Assembly (NCBI GenBank): GCA_903914045.1
Contig: CAIWNO010000062.1
Span: 1-11,410, forward strand
Source of the DNA: an uncultured bacterium
GTDB lineage: Bacteria > Planctomycetota > Phycisphaerae > Phycisphaerales > SM1A02
Length of the DNA stretch: 11,410 nucleotides
Reading direction: 5' to 3'
Below are positions 6,392 through 11,410 of the stretch, in pieces (positions within the stretch are counted from its first letter, which is position 1; every line of letters begins with the position of its first letter). Below the pieces are notes generated by a model that had not been told where the DNA came from, ran no database searches, and saw nothing but the letters and a program-made list of their open reading frames with translations. The position numbers and the translations under genes were made by a program.

Positions 6392-8059
6392 TCACGGAGG
6401 CGCAATCACGCGCTGAACCGGAGGATCAATCCATTTGGAGGTCTCAAGTTGGACGAGTGGTGGACCCATTTGCCAAGGTGGCGCCGCGGCGATGGCGGTT
6501 TGACGCGACGAAGGACCATGGGTGGTTCGTGCAATGCCCACCACAAACGGACGTGCGTTGCTGTCTCCAGGCAACCACTCCTCTGGAATTTCAATGACGC
6601 AACGCCATCGATCCGTGAAAGAATCCGTGCGCACAATTGGCGCGGGCGTGCCGTTTGGCGAATCGACTTTGCGCACCCCCGCTTCAGTCAGTTGAATCCG
6701 AGCCATGAGATGCGAGCGATCGCCAATCATGACATCCAATTCATCCCCGATTCGAACTTCTTCGCGCAGACACTCGACAAAAATTTCCCAATGCGCAAAT
6801 TTGCGCCGCAGACTTGCGGTGGTGCTCCACAGTGTCGGAGTGGGCTGAATTTTTCCCGTCTGCGCGTCGGCCAATGAAAGTCCTGGCAAAAATACACCAA
6901 GCGAATATCCTGGTGGACGGACCACGCTTTGCGCCGGCGACACGCTTATGCGTGTTGAATTTCCTGGCCACGTGAGCAACAGGGAACCAACCGTTGGACT
7001 TGGTTCGCCAGTGAGTGGGTCCGGCATTAATTCGGCGGGGCGTTGAATTTCAATTCGTGATATTCCGTGCGGCGGCAACCGCATCGCCAGCGAAGGCATG
7101 GTTGGTGATTCCACCCAAGAAAATTGAACCACGATTTCTTCTGCCGATGCGTTGCATGCGCAGAAATGCAACGCGCGGCCATCATCGGTTTCCGGCCACA
7201 GAGTGATGGGCGAAATTGCGCGGATGATATTCAACGAGGCCTGCATGGCTTGCTCGTCGCTTCGTTCCGTTGAAATTAAATTGGATAATAAATTCGCCAA
7301 CTCCTGGGCGTTGGCTATCCAGGCAGCTTTGGGACTTGGACGTTGCAGGGAGTCGGACTCAACACACACCGCGGTCAGACGCTCACGAATTTCAGCGGCC
7401 ACGCCGGGACTTTGACGCTCCACACGCTCGATACCCGCTTGCCATAATTGCGCGCGATAGAGCGCAAAAAGTTGCTGCGCTTGATGGCCCTGCGGCGGCG
7501 GCGGCTTTCGATCTATTTGATCGGCCAACAACCACCAGCGAAACCATTCCGCAGGCTCGCTTGGATCTGGCAATGCGTAGGACGCGCTTGGCTTGAGCGG
7601 CAATTTCGCTGGATCGGGTTCCACTTCCGAAAGTTCAAGCCACTCGGGTTCCACTTTTGAAACACCAACTTCAAGCGCCCCTTGAATATCTGCTGGAGTT
7701 TTCGCCAGCAACACCACCATGCCGGACTCCATTGCATTTTTATCCTGGGGCGCGAATTCAATTTGGCGAATATCAAGTTGCTCTTGCGATTGGGTCCATG
7801 ACCGCTGCGTCGAAATTGGCTTGGCGCCAATCCATGCCACCACGCCTTCAATTGGCTCTCCACCATCGCTTCGTTCAATGGTGATATGCGTCGGCCACTT
7901 GTCTTGGCCAGTTTGCTGACGCAACGGAATGGCGATCACACCTGCGCGCGCCGCGACGGGATGTTCCAGGGTCGCACAAACTTGAGAAAATGAATTTGTC
8001 TCATATTCGCCAAGCATGAACACGGCCATCACAACACCAAGAAATCGCGGTCGCATCAT
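6392..8059 (-). CDS. Secreted protein B, function unknown
   Basis: This 555-residue protein is unrecognised. The ATG at 8059 overlaps the stop of the preceding gene as ATGA and gives MMRPRF plus a hydrophobic run (VVMAVFML), a likely signal peptide. A longer open frame reaches 8095, but its MQRRRRKVAHPT extension would lie inside the preceding gene and spoil the signal peptide. The mature protein appears to have a strand-rich N-terminal part (about 30-150), a Trp- and Gln-rich helical part (about 165-290, with PAEWFRWWLLADQ), and a strand-rich C-terminal half. Near the end, TDRWRCVIEIPEEWL (from about 482) then GIARTTHG loosely recall the DOMON/CBM9-like pattern of an amphipathic strand, an EIP turn and a G-R strand. 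That resemblance is weak and by eye only. It is probably expressed together with secreted protein A. No catalytic motif is seen. Confidence 0.75.
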   Translation of the reverse strand: MMRPRFLGVVMAVFMLGEYETNSFSQVCATLEHPVAARAGVIAIPLRQQTGQDKWPTHITIERSDGGEPIEGVVAWIGAKPISTQRSWTQSQEQLDIRQIEFAPQDKNAMESGMVVLLAKTPADIQGALEVGVSKVEPEWLELSEVEPDPAKLPLKPSASYALPDPSEPAEWFRWWLLADQIDRKPPPPQGHQAQQLFALYRAQLWQAGIERVERQSPGVAAEIRERLTAVCVESDSLQRPSPKAAWIANAQELANLLSNLISTERSDEQAMQASLNIIRAISPITLWPETDDGRALHFCACNASAEEIVVQFSWVESPTMPSLAMRLPPHGISRIEIQRPAELMPDPLTGEPSPTVGSLLLTWPGNSTRISVSPAQSVVRPPGYSLGVFLPGLSLADAQTGKIQPTPTLWSTTASLRRKFAHWEIFVECLREEVRIGDELDVMIGDRSHLMARIQLTEAGVRKVDSPNGTPAPIVRTDSFTDRWRCVIEIPEEWLPGDSNARPFVVGIARTTHGPSSRQTAIAAAPPWQMGPPLVQLETSKWIDPPVQRVIAPP

Positions 8060-8814
8060 GGTTGGGTGGGCGACTTTGCGGCGGCGTCTTTGCAAGGCGG
8101 CAATGGTTGTTGCGCGACTGGTGGTTGTTGCGCAACTGGTGGTTGTTGCGCGACTGGTGGTTGCTGCGCGACTGGTGGTTGTTGCGGATTGGAGGAGTTT
8201 GTTTTATCCGTAGTGGGCGCGGACACAACGTGCGGCGACAAGGCCGCGGGCGAAAGTTGGTTGGGAATACTGTGGTGGCCGAATCCTGCATCCTTGGCTT
8301 GCACTGTGCCGGTTTTTTTATTTGAAACTGGTTCATACATGACTCGCCCATCAAGTGGAACTGATTGAACCAAGCCCTCTTCTGGCACGGTGCCCACTCT
8401 CATGTCCGCAGCACCCGTGTATTTTTGCTGCAACGCAATTCCAGGAGGCGGATTGACGCCGCTTTGTCCAATTCGCACGCCAGAACTTTTCACCTTCATG
8501 AAATCTGGTTGACCAATGTAATACACGGTTCCAGCTGGCCATTGAACAAAAGTTTTTCCTTGCACCTTGCGATAAGAACCTTGATCAAACACCGCAAAAA
8601 GTCCGCCTTGCGATCTCACGAAAAGATCAGGACGACCCGCGACACCAAACAACTTTTGAAAATTTGTGGATTGACTCAACTCGACGGGCTGCACCTTGAG
8701 CGATGTCGCAGTAGCCGATTGATCAATGATGCCCTGTTCAATTGGCACCAAGCCGCCAGGATTTGTGTCGTCGGCAAGCGCGATCATGAGGACAAGAATG
8801 AACAGTGTGGACAT
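8056..8814 (-). CDS. Secreted protein A with C-terminal PPVAQQ repeats, function unknown
   Basis: This 252-residue protein opens with a short hydrophobic segment MSTLFILVLMIALA, likely cleaved before DD. The region before the hydrophobic core has no Lys or Arg, unusual for a signal peptide. The central part (about 40-165) is strand-rich and soluble-looking, with LFGVAGRPDLFVRSQGG and WPAGTVYYIGQPDF; I recognise no family. The C-terminal quarter is low complexity: four exact PPVAQQ units at 213-236, then a lone cysteine (C241) and a Lys/Ala tail, a layout suited to a flexible spacer in the cell envelope. It overlaps secreted protein B by 4 bases (ATGA), so the two are probably made together. 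The start follows birA by 48 bases; the frame is open back to the birA stop, but no ATG, GTG or TTG occurs in it. Possible -10 elements are TACACT (8832-8827) and TATACT (8845-8840). Confidence 0.72.
   Translation of the reverse strand: MSTLFILVLMIALADDTNPGGLVPIEQGIIDQSATATSLKVQPVELSQSTNFQKLFGVAGRPDLFVRSQGGLFAVFDQGSYRKVQGKTFVQWPAGTVYYIGQPDFMKVKSSGVRIGQSGVNPPPGIALQQKYTGAADMRVGTVPEEGLVQSVPLDGRVMYEPVSNKKTGTVQAKDAGFGHHSIPNQLSPAALSPHVVSAPTTDKTNSSNPQQPPVAQQPPVAQQPPVAQQPPVAQQPLPPCKDAAAKSPTQP
8105..8188 (-). repeat. 18-bp in-frame tandem repeat encoding PPVAQQ
   Basis: Four full units begin at 8105, 8123, 8141 and 8159 (plus-strand unit GGTTGTTGCGCGACTGGT), with a degenerate partial unit from 8177. 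Units 1 and 3 are identical; unit 2 has CGCAAC for CGCGAC and unit 4 has GCTG for GTTG. All differences are silent in the minus-strand gene. The unit length is a multiple of three, so copy-number change would alter the protein by whole PPVAQQ blocks. Confidence 0.9.
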
Positions 8815-8862
8815 GATTGATTTACAAGTGTAGATGCAAAGTATAAATCGACCGAATGCGTT

Positions 8863-9699
8863 CTAGGGTTGAACACGGGTGGTGGCGCAAGGCAAATTTT
8901 GAACCCCTGAGGCTGTTTGGATGAACAACCCAATCGCGGGGTCGCAGCGCAGAACAACTCCCTCCACCATTCCTTGTGGAGTGAGAAACTTCATGCGCAA
9001 TCCAGCCGTGCGGTCCACTTTTGCATACGCCTCTTCAATCACCCGATTGCTGGCGGACAGAAAGTGGTCGAGTTGTTTGGTGAGTTCAACCAGCACAGCA
9101 AGACGGTCGCGTGGTTGCGCAAGTTGCAGCAAACTAACCGCGCGATCGGCAATTTCTTTTTCAAATACGGATTGACCCACATTGATTCCAATTCCAATGA
9201 GCGCGCGGTCATCGTGGCCTTCAATTAAAATGCCGGCGATTTTTTGTGGCTCGCCGCCAGTGCGCGCGACCACAATGTCATTGGGCCATTTCACGCCAAT
9301 GCGCGCGGCCACATTGTGTTGCACAAGAGAGCGCAAGGCTGTTGCCGTGGCGACCGCGGAGGCCATGGCCAATCGATCTGGTGATTGTGTTTGAACAACA
9401 AATGTCGCAGCCAAACCTTGATGACCGGTGTCCGCCCACAGATGTCCAAGCCGCCCGCGGCCAGCGCGCTGTCGACCGGTGGTGACCACGCATCCAAGCG
9501 CGCTCTTGGCCGCGACATCTTGCGTGCTGTCGGTTTCGCTTAGCACCGTGGCACAATTGAAATGCGTCAAGCCCACCATGGCGTTGTGAAGCGCGTCGCT
9601 CCACTGATCAAGTGGCGTGTCGCCATTGGCGGCGTGGTTGTCTGGCTGGCCAATGTTTGAGCGACTACGCGCGGCGGCATTTTCAGGTTGCGCGCTCAC
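8863..9699 (-). CDS. birA: Biotin--[acetyl-CoA-carboxylase] ligase (class I, no HTH domain)
   Basis: This 278-residue enzyme makes biotinyl-5'-AMP and transfers biotin to the lysine of carboxylase carrier domains in the cytoplasm. Conserved elements are in order: ETDSTQD (55-61), the biotin/ATP loop GRQRAGRGRLG (75-85, in which R83 matches the key arginine of GRGRRG and the next arginine is Leu), KWPND (137-141), KIAGILIE (153-160, K153 matching E. coli K183) and GIGINVG. There is no N-terminal winged-helix domain, so it is not a BirA-type repressor; the first 45 residues are variable and probably disordered. The start is GTG at 9699, overlapping the nadC stop as GTGA. An alternative ATG at residue 41 would leave little before the catalytic core. 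nadC-birA adjacency is common in bacteria. No Shine-Dalgarno is seen. Confidence 0.93.
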   Translation of the reverse strand: MSAQPENAAARSRSNIGQPDNHAANGDTPLDQWSDALHNAMVGLTHFNCATVLSETDSTQDVAAKSALGCVVTTGRQRAGRGRLGHLWADTGHQGLAATFVVQTQSPDRLAMASAVATATALRSLVQHNVAARIGVKWPNDIVVARTGGEPQKIAGILIEGHDDRALIGIGINVGQSVFEKEIADRAVSLLQLAQPRDRLAVLVELTKQLDHFLSASNRVIEEAYAKVDRTAGLRMKFLTPQGMVEGVVLRCDPAIGLFIQTASGVQNLPCATTRVQP

Positions 9700-10658
9700 A
9701 CACGCCCGCGCTTTCGCGGGGCAGTTTGAATGTCCATCGCAAAATCAATTTGCGCCGCGGAGTGCGTGATAGCGCCAACACTGACAAAATCAACGCCAGT
9801 CTTTGCGATGGCGGCGACCGTGGTCAGCGTTACGCCGCCACTGGCCTCTAGTTGCACACGTGGCGCAAGTTGATTACGCAATTCGACGGCTTTGCGCAAC
9901 AGGGTCACGCTCATATTGTCCAACAAAATGGCGTCAATCACGCCGCGCGGAAGGCGCAACAAGGCATCAAGTTGATCCAATATGTCGACCTCCACCATGG
10001 CGAACTTCAATTTGTTTTTCAGCCGCGCTGTTCCAATGGCGCGCTGAATTTCAAGCGACATTTGGAGCGGATTTAAACCTGCGACATGATTGTCCTTGGC
10101 CAAAAACGCGTCGAACAATCCCAAGCGATGCGATACACCGCCTCCGCACACCACCGCGTACTTTTCCAAAGCGCGCAAGCCTGGCGTGGTCTTGCGCGTG
10201 TCGCGAATGCGTGCCTTGGTTCCCGTGACTTGCTTAGCAAACAAGTTGGTGAACGTGGCCACTCCACTGAGGCGCCCCAAAAGATTCAACATGGTGCGTT
10301 CCAAAAGAAGAATACCGCGCAGCGAACCTGAAATACGAAATACTTCCTGGCCTTGGCGAACCTGTTCGCCATCGCGCGCCGCGCAGTGCACACGAAGCGC
10401 GGGCTTGACCATGCCAGCCAGCAACCGAACAAGCCGCCCGCCCGCAAGCACTCCAGGTGTTCTGGCCACAATCAAAGCCGTCGCCTGGCGTCGCGCGTCA
10501 ATCATGGCGTTGCTTGTCACATCGCCCGCGGCGCCAAGATCTTCTTGCAGAAACATGTGCAAAAGTTTTTTCAGCGCCGCGTCAGGTGGCAATGTCGCGC
10601 GCGTGGTGGAGGCCTTGCCGATCTGCTTCAATGGTTTTTGTTTCAGGGCATTCGCCAT
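9696..10658 (-). CDS. nadC: Nicotinate-nucleotide diphosphorylase (carboxylating), quinolinate phosphoribosyltransferase
   Basis: This enzyme of NAD biosynthesis converts quinolinate and PRPP to nicotinate mononucleotide, CO2 and pyrophosphate. The 320 residues show the N-terminal ED-GxxGD-T segment (EDLGAAGDVTS, 39-49), ERTMLNLLGRLSG (120-132), the active-site RKTTPGLR (155-162) with E165-K166, GGGVSHRLGL (172-181), KDNH (188-191), then DAILLDNM and LEASGGV of the barrel. I chose the ATG at 10658 (MANALKQK). The open frame continues to 10793, but that extension lies across the divergent HIT gene and adds nothing family-like. About 30 residues before the conserved fold are Lys/Thr-rich. The start is preceded by TACCAT plus 7 bases. 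It is the first gene of the minus-strand block. Genes nadA and nadB are not in the window. Confidence 0.94.
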   Translation of the reverse strand: MANALKQKPLKQIGKASTTRATLPPDAALKKLLHMFLQEDLGAAGDVTSNAMIDARRQATALIVARTPGVLAGGRLVRLLAGMVKPALRVHCAARDGEQVRQGQEVFRISGSLRGILLLERTMLNLLGRLSGVATFTNLFAKQVTGTKARIRDTRKTTPGLRALEKYAVVCGGGVSHRLGLFDAFLAKDNHVAGLNPLQMSLEIQRAIGTARLKNKLKFAMVEVDILDQLDALLRLPRGVIDAILLDNMSVTLLRKAVELRNQLAPRVQLEASGGVTLTTVAAIAKTGVDFVSVGAITHSAAQIDFAMDIQTAPRKRGRV

Positions 10659-10671
10659 GGGTGCGATGGTA
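10659..10671 (-). promoter_or_regulatory. Candidate leaderless promoter (-10 TACCAT) of nadC
   Basis: On the minus strand TACCAT (10671-10666) is followed by exactly 7 bases and the nadC ATG at 10658. The whole intergenic gap is 24 bases, so any promoter must lie here or inside the HIT gene. No -35 is apparent. Confidence 0.4.
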
Positions 10672-10682
10672 CGCTCGCGCGC
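10670..10682 (+). promoter_or_regulatory. Candidate leaderless promoter (-10 TACGCT) of the HIT gene
   Basis: TACGCT (10670-10675) is followed by exactly 7 bases and the ATG at 10683. Its first two bases are the self-complementary TA shared with the nadC element on the other strand, so the two elements overlap. No -35 and no Shine-Dalgarno are apparent. Confidence 0.4.
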
Positions 10683-11099
10683 ATGCCCAGCATATTTACT
10701 CGCATCATTGGCGGCGAAATCCCCTGCCACAGACTTTTTGAAAATGAATTGGTGATCGCATTCTTGGATGTGAATCCGCTTTCGCCAGGACACGCGCTTG
10801 TGGTTCCCAAAGAGGAAATGGCTGAATTACACATGCTTTCGCCCGAGAGCGCCGCGGCATTGGGGGCGGCCGTTGCGCATGTGGCAGGCGCCATCATGAA
10901 AGCGACCGGCGCGGCGGCGTACAACATTCTGCAAAATAACGGCGCGCTTGCGCATCAAGAAGTGATGCATGTGCACTTTCACATTATTCCAAAATATCAG
11001 GATGGTCGTGGACTTGCGCTGACATGGAAGCCCTGCGCCATTGATCACACAGCTGCCGCCGAATTGGCTACGCGCGTGCAGCGGCAACTGGGCGCGTAA
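10683..11099 (+). CDS. HIT-family (Hint-like) nucleotide hydrolase/transferase
   Basis: This 138-residue protein is close to the usual length of bacterial Hint proteins, which hydrolyse AMP-linked substrates such as phosphoramidates. The N-terminus FTRIIGGEIPCHRLFEN and the segment NPLSPGHALVVPK (31-43) are typical. The histidine triad is complete: H96-V-H98-F-H100-I-I, preceded by N85-N86-G87 and QEVMH. The true substrate cannot be told from sequence. The start at 10683 follows directly from the family N-terminus; the longer open frame to 10353 lies across nadC and is not family-like. It is divergent from nadC with 24 bases between the starts and is probably a single-gene transcript. Confidence 0.93.
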   Translation: MPSIFTRIIGGEIPCHRLFENELVIAFLDVNPLSPGHALVVPKEEMAELHMLSPESAAALGAAVAHVAGAIMKATGAAAYNILQNNGALAHQEVMHVHFHIIPKYQDGRGLALTWKPCAIDHTAAAELATRVQRQLGA

Positions 11100-11150
11100 A
11101 AAACTGTTGCTGAACAAACTGAATGGGCGCGTTGATCGTTGGAACTTGTT

Positions 11151-11171
11151 GCGCGCATTTTTTATGCGCGC
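11151..11171. other. GC-rich hairpin after the HIT gene
   Basis: A perfect 8-bp stem GCGCGCAT/ATGCGCGC encloses a TTTTT loop, 51 bases after the HIT stop codon and between two convergent genes. Neither strand has a T-tract after it, so it is a stable structure that may help end transcription or protect a 3' end, not a standard intrinsic terminator. Confidence 0.5.
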
Positions 11172-11210
11172 CGTGAATGCCCGAACACGCTGAAGTTGCA
11201 TGGCGCGGAT

Positions 11211-11281
11211 TCACGCGAGCAAGTGACGAACACACGCGGGTACGTTGCACAAACACGCGGCGGATTTACGGAAACACGCCG
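11211..11281. repeat. 21-bp periodic CACGCG motif, four copies
   Basis: Related 8-mers begin at 11211 (TCACGCGA), 11232 (ACACGCGG), 11253 (ACACGCGG) and 11274 (ACACGCCG), spaced exactly 21 bases apart. The rest of each unit is poorly conserved. The last copy lies in the end of the dehydrogenase gene. It could be a regulator array, decayed tandem duplication or chance. Confidence 0.35.
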
Positions 11282-11410
11282 CGCAACTCATGCACGCGGC
11301 CAATTTGCTCCACCGCCGCGCACAGCGCCGCGGTTCGTAAATCACATTCAAATCGATGGCGAGCCAGGCGGGTTCTTCGCGCCGCCAAAATCATTTGCTG
11401 GCTCAATCGC
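11266..11410 (-). CDS. C-terminal end of a probable Glu/Leu/Phe/Val dehydrogenase (partial)
   Basis: The minus strand from the window edge is open for 47 codons and ends with TAA at 11268-11266. The last 25 residues, from DLRTAALCAA to ELRGVFP, match the C-terminal helix of the glutamate/leucine dehydrogenase family, typically DLRTAA..AI.R....ELRG, which follows the NAD(P)-binding domain. Such enzymes interconvert an amino acid and its 2-oxo acid with NAD(P). The specificity residues lie outside the window, so the substrate is unknown. The identification rests on this short tail. It is convergent with the HIT gene across a 166-base gap. Confidence 0.62.
   Translation of the reverse strand, partial: RLSQQMILAARRTRLARHRFECDLRTAALCAAVEQIGRVHELRGVFP

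Noticed and set aside
8060..8095. Upstream start giving MQRRRRKVAHPT for protein B
   Set aside because: It lies inside protein A; the ATG at 8059 overlaps the stop of A and leads directly into a signal peptide.
8105..8188. CRISPR-like array
   Set aside because: The 18-bp units are contiguous with no spacers and encode a Pro/Gln peptide repeat in frame.
8066..8368. Plus-strand frame rich in CCATGG-like Cys/Ala/Gly repeats
   Set aside because: It is the shadow of the minus-strand 18-bp repeat; upstream and downstream parts are not protein-like and it lies fully inside protein A.
10353..10682. N-terminal extension of the HIT gene
   Set aside because: It is antisense to conserved nadC coding sequence, while the HIT family begins right at the ATG at 10683.
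10659..10793. N-terminal extension of nadC
   Set aside because: It would lie across the conserved HIT N-terminus and has no similarity to NadC proteins; the ATG at 10658 gives a normal protein.

Overview
The window is a compact bacterial chromosomal segment, moderately GC-rich by eye, with little intergenic space. It holds housekeeping and conserved-hypothetical genes. I see no insertion sequence, phage gene, CRISPR array, tRNA or rRNA. Two small unrecognised secreted proteins, an inactive M16 peptidase subunit, almost no Shine-Dalgarno sequences and a nadC-birA pair in an unusual neighbourhood suggest Planctomycetota, perhaps Phycisphaerae. That placement rests on gene style, not a marker gene, and is tentative.

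Layout. (1) 1-1682, plus strand: the last codons of an upstream gene, then a secreted M16-family peptidase homologue whose zinc motif is lost, closed by a strong intrinsic terminator at 1735-1782. (2) 1783-2199: a non-coding convergent gap holding a second, minus-strand terminator for the next gene. (3) 2200-3822, minus strand: murJ, the lipid II flippase. It is divergent from (4) 3881-4309, plus strand, a small putative lipoprotein. (5) 4254-10658, minus strand: a six-gene block read in the order nadC, birA, secreted protein A, secreted protein B, parA-like ATPase, FAD-dependent oxidoreductase. Three of its five junctions are 4-base ATGA or GTGA start/stop overlaps, one gap is 18 bases and one is 48 bases. 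(6) 10683-11099, plus strand: a HIT-family nucleotide-binding protein, divergent from nadC with only 24 bases between them. (7) 11266-11410, minus strand: the last 47 codons of a probable Glu/Leu/Phe/Val dehydrogenase.

How the genes relate. nadC makes nicotinate mononucleotide for NAD, birA attaches biotin to carboxylases, murJ exports the peptidoglycan precursor, and the ParA-like ATPase belongs to the chromosome or cargo-partitioning family. The block mixes cofactor metabolism, two envelope proteins, a ParA and a flavoprotein, so co-transcription is better supported than a shared pathway.

The most interesting signals are three start codons (parA, nadC, HIT) each preceded at exactly 7 bases by TANNNT, which is the layout of leaderless-mRNA promoters. 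At the nadC/HIT divergence the two elements overlap on opposite strands. Next come the catalytically dead M16 subunit, which predicts an active partner just outside the window, and the uncharacterised secreted pair A/B with an 18-bp in-frame tandem repeat. I found no convincing defence system or other wholly new system.
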